Positions 1 through 6,434 of a DNA stretch of 7,559 nucleotides are shown in pieces (positions within the stretch are counted from its first letter, which is position 1; each line of letters begins with the position of its first letter). The notes below the pieces were generated by a model. The model worked only from the letters and a program-made list of their open reading frames with translations. It made no database searches and was not told the DNA's origin. The stretch comes from Bacteroidota bacterium (lineage in GTDB: Bacteria; Bacteroidota; Bacteroidia; Cytophagales; Cyclobacteriaceae): positions 1 to 7,559 of the forward strand of contig JAEZDW010000490.1 in NCBI GenBank assembly GCA_023417955.1, written 5' to 3'. A program made the translations under genes and the position numbers.

Positions 1-1
1 C

Positions 2-262
2 TACCACGCTGATGAAGAAGGTATCCTGAGCGTAATTCACGAAGTGAAAGACAAACACGATTTGATCTTTATTTTTGGCCATAATCCCGGGTTGACTGAT
101 TTCGTCAACGTTGTCGCCCAGGAGGACACAACCCGCTTCATTGAAAACGTTCCTACCTGCGGGGTTGCGGCGTTTACGTTTGATGTAGACAGCTGGAGTA
201 AAATAGAATGGAAAACGGGAAAAATGATTCTATACGACTTCCCAAAAAGCAAAAACGACTAA
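2..262 (+). CDS. SixA-like histidine phosphatase, C-terminal part (5' end outside the window)
   Basis: This is the last 86 codons of a gene that enters from the left edge; the frame is open from base 2 and ends at TAA 260-262. The fragment contains IFIFGHNPGLTDFVN, whose GHNPG is the hallmark second catalytic-His motif of the SixA branch of the histidine phosphatase (phosphoglycerate-mutase-like) superfamily. The His codon is at 80-82. The following NVPTCGVAAF and the ending around YDFPK also fit this branch. E. coli SixA dephosphorylates the phosphohistidine of the ArcB HPt domain, but most Bacteroidota members have no proven substrate, so the role is inferred only at family level. The N-terminal RHG motif lies outside the window and cannot be checked. 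A GTG at 44-46 is an internal Val codon, not the start. The gene converges on the DUF4421 gene, and the stop codons overlap. Confidence 0.88.
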   Translation, partial: YHADEEGILSVIHEVKDKHDLIFIFGHNPGLTDFVNVVAQEDTTRFIENVPTCGVAAFTFDVDSWSKIEWKTGKMILYDFPKSKND

Positions 263-1308
263 CGTAACAAGGCATCCGGTATATCCCAAACTCTTTTTGT
301 AAGAATACCCCATTCTCTGAAGCGATATCCGACGAGGATTTTGAAAGTGCTATTGGAGTTTGTCAGCTCAACGTCATTGAACCTGGTTGATCCGCCCTGA
401 TTCGAGAACGCCATACCACCGAATATCCGGTCACCATTATATCCTAACGCAATGCGCGCGGCTATCATTGCACTTATATCGTTACGATGTCCGATCAGCC
501 CGTTCTCACGTTCAAATGTGATCCAGTTGTAACCGGGACCGATAGCAAGTGTTCCGTTTAGAAAAAAACCCTGATAGATAAGGTTGTATGTATAACCCGG
601 AGCTGCGCCCATAAGGGTTACACTCATTTTTCGAATGCCTTTCATATCGAAAAATACGTCAGCGTATTCGTCGTCAATAAAAGCCGAATCTGCGGTAACT
701 TTGAAATTGCGAAGTGAAGCAAACGCAACAAACGATCCACCGCTTCTTAGTTGACGTTCACTGAAGTTGTACGGCGACCGGAAAGAAAATTTGTTCCTGT
801 TGAAGATATGACTAACAGTAGCACCGACATTGCGCGTACGAATATCAGGGCGTTGAGGAAAGGGTTCGTTGGCAGGGATATCGATTTCTGAGTCTTCAAG
901 GTAAAACCCGCGATACCGCTGATGATACAGATCGACGCCCCATCGCCTGCCCAACACGTTCAACTGCAGATCACGTGCCTTGGATTCGCCGTAAATCCTC
1001 TTGTTTTGTTCATTGAATGGGACAGCGAATGCAATCTCAACGGCCAGCTCGAAGATGTACATCCCTAATCCGGCACTATAGGGTTTGTTGCTGTTAAAGG
1101 ACAACTGCCTTTTATCTTCCGGATCTTTAATATCAAAGTCGAGCCGGCGCTGTTTCAGTACGGGCCAAATAAAAAAATCGTCGGGATAACCCCTGATGTA
1201 TGCACTCCGAAGAGTGCCGTCACCGGAAGGCAACGCAACCTCAGTGTCCTGCTGTGCAGAGGCCAGAAGAAAATTCAGACTAAGAATCGCAAGCAGGACC
1301 TTTCTCAC
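259..1308 (-). CDS. DUF4421 family protein, probable secreted/outer-membrane protein
   Basis: The 349-residue product begins with a clear Sec signal peptide (MRKVLLAILSLNFLLASAQQ, cleavage probably near residue 18). Its body alternates short hydrophobic and polar strands, as in outer-membrane beta-barrel proteins. Conserved-looking blocks of DUF4421, a Bacteroidota family of unknown function, include YIRGYPDDFFIWPVLKQR (residues about 38-55), GESKARDLQLNVLGRRWGVD, and a C-terminal FKILVGYRFREW. The C-terminus (DIPDALLR) lacks the terminal aromatic residue typical of many barrel proteins. The start is GTG at 1308-1306, the first codon after the hslU TAA and in the same frame; no ATG or other good start lies before the signal peptide, so GTG is favoured. 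No Shine-Dalgarno sequence is visible. It is the last gene of the lon-porQ-hslU block and probably depends on translation of hslU. The biochemical role is unknown. Confidence 0.85.
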   Translation of the reverse strand: MRKVLLAILSLNFLLASAQQDTEVALPSGDGTLRSAYIRGYPDDFFIWPVLKQRRLDFDIKDPEDKRQLSFNSNKPYSAGLGMYIFELAVEIAFAVPFNEQNKRIYGESKARDLQLNVLGRRWGVDLYHQRYRGFYLEDSEIDIPANEPFPQRPDIRTRNVGATVSHIFNRNKFSFRSPYNFSERQLRSGGSFVAFASLRNFKVTADSAFIDDEYADVFFDMKGIRKMSVTLMGAAPGYTYNLIYQGFFLNGTLAIGPGYNWITFERENGLIGHRNDISAMIAARIALGYNGDRIFGGMAFSNQGGSTRFNDVELTNSNSTFKILVGYRFREWGILTKRVWDIPDALLR

Positions 1309-2715
1309 TTAAAGAATGTATTCACTAAGGTCCTTATTTTTAGCCAGACCACTAAGTCTTTTACGCACCATTTCAGCATTGATTTCAATCCGGGCATTAG
1401 CACCGATCACATCGGGAACATCAAACAGGAAATCATTTAACAACTTGCTCATCACGGTATGCAACCTTCTTGCTCCAATGTTCTCAACTTCGGTATTTAT
1501 GATGAATGCGTTGTTTGCGATCTCTTCAATGGCTTCGTCAAGGAATGTAAGGACTACTCCTTCGGCGCGAAACAGCGCTTCATATTGTTTCGTCAGTGCA
1601 TTACGCGGCTCCTTCAGAATGCGCACAAAGTCCTCACGTGTGAGGTTGTCGAGCTCTACCCTGATTGGGAAGCGTCCCTGAAGTTCAGGAATCAGATCGC
1701 TGGGTTTTGACATATGAAATGCACCTGCTGCGACAAATAAAACGTGATCAGTCTTAATTACACCGTATTTTGTGTTGACAGTACTTCCTTCCACGATTGG
1801 CAGGAGATCGCGCTGCACACCTTCACGACTGACATCAGGGCCGCCGCCATTCTTTTTACTACCGGAAGCAATCTTATCAATCTCGTCAATGAAAATGATT
1901 CCGGAGTTTTCGGCTTTCCGGATTGCCTCTTCCTTGACTTCGTCCATGTCGATAAGTTTTGCAGCCTCTTCTTCCAGAAGAATCCGTCGCGCTTCTGCAA
2001 CGGTAACTTTCCGTTTCTTGCTCTTCTTCGGCATCATGCCATTCAGCATCTCCTGGATGTTCATCATGGAAACTTCGTCCATCATACCTGCACCAATCAT
2101 TCCAACGTTTGAGCCATTGCTGCCCTTGATATTTATTTCGATTTTCCTGTCTTCCAGTTCGCCGTTGCGAATTTTCTCGCGAAAGTGCTGCCGTGTTCTC
2201 TCGTTAAGTTCAGCATCGCTTTGGGGTACTTCAGCTGTTGCCTCCGAATAATCTGAGCTGTAGGATGTTCGCGAAGTTGACGTTTGCCTGATGGGAGGAA
2301 TCAGCGCATCGAGGATAATATCTTCAACAGCAGCAGCTGCTTTTTCTTTCACTTCTTCCTTCTTCCGATTTTTGACCAGATTTACTGACTGTTCCACAAG
2401 GTCGCGAACCATACTTTCAACGTCGCGGCCCACATAGCCGACCTCGGTAAACTTCGATGCTTCAACTTTTACAAACGGGGCGTCAGCAATACGGGCAAGC
2501 CTGCGTGCAATTTCCGTTTTCCCAACGCCGGTGGCACCAATCATGAGTATGTTGTTGGGAACGATTTCTCCCTGTATGTCGGCCGTGACATTCATTCGCC
2601 TCCACCGGTTACGCAACGCTATGGCTACGTTCCTTTTTGCATCGTATTGCCCGATAATATATTTATCCAGCTCTTCTACAATCTGTTTCGGGGTCAGATA
2701 TTTTTCATCCATCAT
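1309..2715 (-). CDS. hslU: ATP-dependent protease ATPase subunit HslU (ClpY)
   Basis: HslU is the cytoplasmic AAA+ unfoldase that feeds substrates to the HslV peptidase. In the 468-residue product the order is: N-terminal LTPKQIVEELDKYIIGQ; Walker A GATGVGKT (60-67); pore loop GYVG (93-96); a long intermediate (I) domain (about 110-240); Walker B IIFIDEID (273-280); FVAAGAFH (327-334); QGRFPIRVEL with the candidate arginine finger R349; and sensor-2 GARRLHT (414-420). The end is DLSEYIL, matching the HslV-docking tail (DLSRFIL in E. coli). It is somewhat longer than E. coli HslU (443), with part of the excess in a Ser/Thr-rich stretch of the I domain (about 144-165). Two tandem ATGs lie at 2715-2710 with only a weak GGATT upstream; either could be used. 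No hslV lies in the window. It follows porQ by 31 bases and abuts the DUF4421 gene. Confidence 0.98.
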   Translation of the reverse strand: MMDEKYLTPKQIVEELDKYIIGQYDAKRNVAIALRNRWRRMNVTADIQGEIVPNNILMIGATGVGKTEIARRLARIADAPFVKVEASKFTEVGYVGRDVESMVRDLVEQSVNLVKNRKKEEVKEKAAAAVEDIILDALIPPIRQTSTSRTSYSSDYSEATAEVPQSDAELNERTRQHFREKIRNGELEDRKIEINIKGSNGSNVGMIGAGMMDEVSMMNIQEMLNGMMPKKSKKRKVTVAEARRILLEEEAAKLIDMDEVKEEAIRKAENSGIIFIDEIDKIASGSKKNGGGPDVSREGVQRDLLPIVEGSTVNTKYGVIKTDHVLFVAAGAFHMSKPSDLIPELQGRFPIRVELDNLTREDFVRILKEPRNALTKQYEALFRAEGVVLTFLDEAIEEIANNAFIINTEVENIGARRLHTVMSKLLNDFLFDVPDVIGANARIEINAEMVRKRLSGLAKNKDLSEYIL

Positions 2716-2732
2716 AATCCATTATGTTTTAA

Positions 2733-2745
2733 CCGCTCGCAGCGG
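2733..2745 (-). other. Short hairpin between porQ and hslU
   Basis: A perfect 5-bp inverted repeat (CCGCT, 3-base loop, AGCGG) lies directly after the porQ stop codon and 18 bases before the hslU start. On the transcribed minus strand it is followed by TTAAAA rather than a T-run, so it does not look like a proper intrinsic terminator. It could be an mRNA-processing or stability element, or chance; a stem this short is not strong evidence. Confidence 0.25.
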
Positions 2746-2746
2746 A

Positions 2747-3817
2747 TTACTTTTTATATACCATACGGTTTAAATTGGTGGCTAGCGTAAAATTATAGGC
2801 GGGGCTTCCGGCGATGTACGTAAGTCGGCTAAAAACAAAATTAACAATACTGATCTGTGTCGCGATCCCGAGTGCCACACCTGCTCCGCCGCCTGCATTC
2901 TCCAGCTTTAATTCCTGATGCAACCCGTAGTTGTATCCAACGAGTACATTTACGTTTCGATGCACCAGCACTTCGGCGCCAAAATTAAAATGCCGAAAAA
3001 CCTTATCCAACACACGCGGCTCGGCGGGTTGATTGTTCACGTAGGCCACGTGGTCGAAATTGGTAAGTCTTGATGCCGTTATTGAAAACCTGACAGGCAT
3101 AAACTCAGGCTTAAACGTTGCGCCAATCTGAACGTCGAACGGCAGACTTGAATCGCTATTGTCGGTGTAATCCCTAACAACGAAGCCTGCGTTCTTAATC
3201 ACCATTCCCACCGTAAGATCTTTATTTGGGTGTACAAACAATCCACCCAGATCAATCGCGAAGGCGGCGGCTCGAAAACCTGCAAAAGCCGACGAAATTA
3301 CTTTGAAGGACGCACCAAACCGATAGTTACCCAGCATTCGTTGCTTGCTCACATACAGTGCTGTCTCGCGTGCTGTAAACTCACCAAGCTCATTTCCGGA
3401 GGCATCATAAGAGGTAATAGACCCGTATCCGATATGCTGAACGCCAAACGATATCATCCCGAATTTACCCACGACCGGTGACCAGGAGAAACCAGCCTGA
3501 CCAATCCCTCCGGAAAAAAACTGGTACCCGGCAGAAGCGAATCCGGCGAGCGTGTCGCCCGTAAGAACTGGGTTATTAATAAAAGCAGATTGATCGCGAT
3601 CAGCGAGGGAAACATTTACGCCGCCAAGTCCGGCGACCCGTGCATTCGCGGGACGTTGAACAAATGAGAATATGGCGTAACGCGAATCCTGTGCATTAAC
3701 TTCCGCCGAAGGCAGGACTGCAATCAGCAACACCAATGCCGACGTAAGCCAAATGCGATGCGAAAGCTTTGCGGTTATCTCCGGATACACAGATCTGATT
3801 CTGGACGAAGGTAACAA
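2747..3817 (-). CDS. porQ: Type IX secretion system protein PorQ
   Basis: PorQ belongs to the FadL/PorV-like outer-membrane proteins of the type IX secretion system. It is linked to the surface complex (PorU, PorV, PorZ) that processes cargo and attaches it to the cell surface. The 356-residue product has a hydrophobic signal segment (about 23-38) with probable cleavage after NA (residue 42). It is followed by the family-typical block RPANARVAGLGGVNVSLAD (55-73) and SAFINNPVLTG (77-87), then regularly spaced beta strands rich in Gly and aromatic residues to the end (NLNRMVYKK). Length is usual for PorQ. The start is uncertain: no ATG precedes the signal peptide. TTG at 3817-3815 lies two bases after the lon stop, and GTG at 3790-3788 would give a shorter, more normal n-region. 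Translational coupling to lon is likely. Identification rests on remembered family motifs. Confidence 0.9.
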   Translation of the reverse strand: MLPSSRIRSVYPEITAKLSHRIWLTSALVLLIAVLPSAEVNAQDSRYAIFSFVQRPANARVAGLGGVNVSLADRDQSAFINNPVLTGDTLAGFASAGYQFFSGGIGQAGFSWSPVVGKFGMISFGVQHIGYGSITSYDASGNELGEFTARETALYVSKQRMLGNYRFGASFKVISSAFAGFRAAAFAIDLGGLFVHPNKDLTVGMVIKNAGFVVRDYTDNSDSSLPFDVQIGATFKPEFMPVRFSITASRLTNFDHVAYVNNQPAEPRVLDKVFRHFNFGAEVLVHRNVNVLVGYNYGLHQELKLENAGGGAGVALGIATQISIVNFVFSRLTYIAGSPAYNFTLATNLNRMVYKK

Positions 3818-3819
3818 TT

Positions 3820-6276
3820 TTAACCCGCTTTCTGATCCGTCAAAATAAACTGCAGTGGGACTTTTACTCTCTCCTTCAACAAAGCGATTCCAATTACCTC
3901 GTCGACATTTTCCACGAAATGGAAGACCAGTCCTTTGAGGTAGTGCTGTTCAATTTCATCGATGTCGCGTTTGTTGCGTTTGCTAAGGATGATCTCTCGA
4001 ATGCCACTGCGTTTTGCGGCGAGAATCTTTTCCTTGATTCCACCCACCGGCAAAACTTTCCCCCGCAAGGTGATCTCTCCCGTCATGGCGATACGCGATC
4101 TCACTTTGCGCTGCGTGTATATCGAAGCAAGGGAAGTAAAAATTGTAATACCTGCAGAAGGACCGTCTTTTGGAACGGCTCCTGCTGGAACGTGGATATG
4201 CAGATCATACTGCTGGAATACACGGTGATCGATTCCGAAACGTTCGGCGTTCGACTTAAGATAGGATAACGCCGCCATTGCGGATTCCTTCATGACGTCT
4301 CCAAGCTGACCAGAAAGCGTCAGCGCTCCTTTGCCACGACTCAGGCTGGATTCAACAAACAGGATTTCACCACCGACCTGTGTCCATGCAAGTCCGGTGA
4401 CAACTCCGGCAACTTCATTACTCTGATAGAGCTCTTCATCGAAGATCTCGGCACCAAGGACTTTTCGAACAGTCTCCTCACTGACAGTCTTTTCAAAAGT
4501 CTCTTCCATTGCCACCGATTTGGCCGCATTTCTCACGAGCGTAGCAATCTTCCTTTCCAGGTTACGCACACCAGACTCACGTGTGTACTGACTGATAACC
4601 TTTGCTATAATAGGACGCGGAAACTTCATCTGTGAAGATTTCAGTCCGTGTTCCTTCAGCTGTTTCGGGATCAGGTGTTGCACAGCAATCTCGATTTTCT
4701 CTTCGAGCGTATACCCCGTGATTTCGATAATCTCCATACGATCGCGCAGCGCGGGGTGTATCGTATCCAATGCGTTGGCAGTGGCTACAAACAACACTTT
4801 TGAAAGATCATATTCAACTTCCAGGTAGTTGTCACCGAATGCGTTGTTTTGTTCGGGATCTAAAACTTCAAGCAATGCTGAAGATGGATCACCACGGAAG
4901 TCACTTTTTACTTTGTCGATTTCATCAAGAATGAACACAGGGTTCGATGATTGCGACTTCTTGATATTCTGAAGAATCTTGCCGGGCATTGCACCAACGT
5001 ATGTCTTACGATGGCCCCGGATCTCTGCTTCATCGTGAACGCCGCCAAGGGACATCCGCACATACTTGCGTTTCAATGCCTTTGCAATGGAACGACCGAG
5101 TGAAGTTTTCCCAACACCCGGTGGGCCGTACAGACAAAGAATCGGTCCCTTCATATCATTCTTCAACTTCAGGACGGCGAGGTACTCAAGAATACGCGTC
5201 TTTACTTTTTCAAGACCGAAGTGATCCTCATCCAGTATCTTTTTTGCACGCTTCAGGTCAAAGTCGTCCTGCGTGTATTCGCTCCAGGGAAGATCCAGCA
5301 TGAACTCAACGTAGTTCATTGCCACCGGGTATTCCGCCGCCATGGGATTTATACGCAGCAATTTATCAACCTCTTTATCGAAGTGTTCTTTTGCTGCCTG
5401 CGGCCAGCTCTTTAGCTCCGCACGCTTACGCAATTTTTCTACCTCCTTGTCCGGACCGTCGTAGCCAAGTTCGTCCTGCAGGACCTTGATCTGCTGACGC
5501 AGAAAGTAATCCCGTTGCTGTTGATCAATATCCGTATGGACTTTCTTTTGTATCTCGTGCTTAATCTCAAGCATCTGAATGTCTTTCAGCATATACTGAA
5601 GAAGCAGCGTACCGCGTTCCTTCAGATTGGCAGTCTCCAGAATTCTTTGCTTTTCCGAAACTTCCACATTGAGGTTTGAAGAGAGAAAGTGCACCAGGAA
5701 TGACATGCTCGTGATGTTATCCAGCGCTACTTGTGCTTCCTGAGGGATTTCTGGATTAAGGCGGAGTATTTTCGATGCCGCGTCTTTCAGCGACTGAACA
5801 AGCGCTTTCGCTTCTTTGCTCGTGGGTGAGGGAACCAACTCCGGCTGAAGATCAACTTTCGCAGTCAGGAACGGTTCTTCCTGTATAAATTCACGAATCG
5901 CGAAGCGATTTTTTCCCTGGATAATGATCGTTGTATTTCCATCAGGAAGGACGAGCATTTTGATAATGCGCGCAACGGTACCGGTACGGTACAAATCCTC
6001 AATGGCTGGTTCCTCGGCTTGCGAATTCTTTTGTGCCAGCACACCGACAATGCGGCTGCCCTGGTATGCCTTCTTCACAAGCTTGATAGACTTTTGACGT
6101 CCCACGGTAATCGGAATAACTACACCAGGGAACAGCACTGTATTCTTTATAGGGAGTATGGATAACTCCTCAGGCAGATCTTCCGGTTTCAGATCAGATT
6201 CCTGTTCAGGATTTATAAGTTGGATTAGGTCATCCGAATCCTCCTGAACAAGTTGTATAGGAAATGCTTTGAACAT
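3820..6276 (-). CDS. lon: ATP-dependent endopeptidase La (Lon protease)
   Basis: Lon is a homohexameric cytoplasmic AAA+ serine protease that degrades misfolded and selected regulatory proteins. The 818-residue product has the full LonA plan: an N-terminal substrate-binding (LAN) domain starting near ELSILPIKNTVLFPGVVIP (38-56); a helical, coiled-coil-like linker (about 210-310) including YFLRQQIKVLQDELG; Walker A GPPGVGKT (384-391); Walker B VFILDEID (447-454); candidate arginine fingers in ALRDRMEII (R511/R513); and sensor-2 GVRNLERKI (R571). The C-terminal protease domain carries KDGPSAG with catalytic Ser707 and GGIKEK with catalytic Lys750. The 43-residue Ser-Lys spacing equals that of E. 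coli Lon (679/722). The N-terminus carries an acidic extension of about 35 residues before the LAN domain. The start is ATG 6276-6274 with no Shine-Dalgarno sequence. It is the first gene of the minus-strand operon; porQ follows after two bases. Confidence 0.99.
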   Translation of the reverse strand: MFKAFPIQLVQEDSDDLIQLINPEQESDLKPEDLPEELSILPIKNTVLFPGVVIPITVGRQKSIKLVKKAYQGSRIVGVLAQKNSQAEEPAIEDLYRTGTVARIIKMLVLPDGNTTIIIQGKNRFAIREFIQEEPFLTAKVDLQPELVPSPTSKEAKALVQSLKDAASKILRLNPEIPQEAQVALDNITSMSFLVHFLSSNLNVEVSEKQRILETANLKERGTLLLQYMLKDIQMLEIKHEIQKKVHTDIDQQQRDYFLRQQIKVLQDELGYDGPDKEVEKLRKRAELKSWPQAAKEHFDKEVDKLLRINPMAAEYPVAMNYVEFMLDLPWSEYTQDDFDLKRAKKILDEDHFGLEKVKTRILEYLAVLKLKNDMKGPILCLYGPPGVGKTSLGRSIAKALKRKYVRMSLGGVHDEAEIRGHRKTYVGAMPGKILQNIKKSQSSNPVFILDEIDKVKSDFRGDPSSALLEVLDPEQNNAFGDNYLEVEYDLSKVLFVATANALDTIHPALRDRMEIIEITGYTLEEKIEIAVQHLIPKQLKEHGLKSSQMKFPRPIIAKVISQYTRESGVRNLERKIATLVRNAAKSVAMEETFEKTVSEETVRKVLGAEIFDEELYQSNEVAGVVTGLAWTQVGGEILFVESSLSRGKGALTLSGQLGDVMKESAMAALSYLKSNAERFGIDHRVFQQYDLHIHVPAGAVPKDGPSAGITIFTSLASIYTQRKVRSRIAMTGEITLRGKVLPVGGIKEKILAAKRSGIREIILSKRNKRDIDEIEQHYLKGLVFHFVENVDEVIGIALLKERVKVPLQFILTDQKAG

Positions 6277-6295
6277 GTATTAGAAGCAGTGTCAT

Positions 6296-6318
6296 AATGG
6301 CACGCCTGCCGTGCCATT
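6296..6318. promoter_or_regulatory. Perfect 9-bp inverted repeat upstream of lon (candidate operator or leader stem-loop)
   Basis: AATGGCACG (6296-6304) and its exact reverse complement CGTGCCATT (6310-6318) are separated by a 5-base loop (CCTGC). The element ends 19 bases before the lon ATG. It could be a dimeric-regulator binding site near the lon promoter, or, if transcription starts further upstream, a stem-loop in the lon leader. It is not the CIRCE element (TTAGCACTC-N9-GAGTGCTAA) and has no T-run to act as a terminator. The palindrome is a direct observation; its function is inferred. Confidence 0.45.
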
Positions 6319-6368
6319 TAGCAGTTTTGAAGCTGGCCCTCCCTAAGGACAATAGTAATGCCAAGACA

Positions 6369-6401
6369 GTTGTAAAAGAAGCAAAATTGTGGCTACTTTA
6401 A
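6369..6401 (+). promoter_or_regulatory. Candidate Bacteroidota-type promoter for the TPR/PD40 gene
   Basis: GTTG (6369-6372) and TACTTTAA (6394-6401) are separated by 21 bases. They resemble the -33 (TTTG) and -7 (TAnnTTTG) elements of the Bacteroidota primary sigma factor, with 3 of 4 and roughly 6 of 8 positions matching. The predicted start would fall near 6408, giving a leader of about 25-30 bases before the GTG start. The match is imperfect, and AT-rich DNA produces such matches by chance. Confidence 0.35.
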
Positions 6402-6419
6402 GCCGTTGGCTGATTTTTT
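6401..6419 (+). other. Small stem followed by a T-run in the leader of the TPR/PD40 gene
   Basis: AGCC (6401-6404) can pair with GGCT (6408-6411) over a 3-base loop, and TTTTTT (6414-6419) follows closely, giving a miniature terminator-like shape. A second GGCT (6391-6394) could pair with the same AGCC in an alternative stem. Stems of 4 bp are weak, and the first arm may lie outside the transcript if the promoter suggested at 6369-6401 is correct. I do not call it a terminator. Confidence 0.15.
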
Positions 6420-6425
6420 AACCCC

Positions 6426-6430
6426 GGAGG
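6426..6430 (+). promoter_or_regulatory. Shine-Dalgarno sequence GGAGG for the TPR/PD40 gene
   Basis: GGAGG lies four bases before the GTG at 6435. It is the only strong Shine-Dalgarno-like sequence before any gene start in this window, and it supports choosing GTG as the start. The spacing is slightly short. Strong SD sequences are uncommon in Bacteroidota, so it is notable here. Confidence 0.6.
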
Positions 6431-6434
6431 TTCA

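Larger units (their letters stand above)
6277..6434. other. Divergent intergenic region between lon and the TPR/PD40 gene
   Basis: These 158 bases separate two divergently transcribed genes and must hold the promoters for the lon operon and for the rightward gene. I can pick out a 9-bp inverted repeat near lon, a candidate rightward promoter, a small stem-plus-T-run and a Shine-Dalgarno sequence. For lon itself I see only a weak promoter match on the minus strand (TACTATTG at 6357-6350, with TTTTG 24 bases upstream, wider than usual for Bacteroidota promoters). No small ORF or RNA gene is recognisable here. Confidence 0.7.

Noticed and set aside
1772..2251. Plus-strand open frame of 159 codons opposite hslU
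   Set aside because: It is antisense to the I domain and AAA+ core of a clearly real HslU; the translation is Ser/Ile/Phe-rich with no recognisable domain. It is a codon-pattern shadow.
3919..4269. Plus-strand open frames opposite the lon protease domain
   Set aside because: Antisense to the catalytic Ser/Lys region of Lon; no start signal or domain supports them.
6296..6318. Possible sigma-54 promoter, because TGGCACG resembles the -24 element
   Set aside because: On neither strand is a TTGC-type -12 element found at the required distance; the match is explained by the palindrome alone.
6350..6386. Minus-strand TTTTG / TACTATTG as the lon promoter
   Set aside because: The 24-base spacer is longer than expected for Bacteroidota promoters and the match is partial, so it is not listed as a feature.
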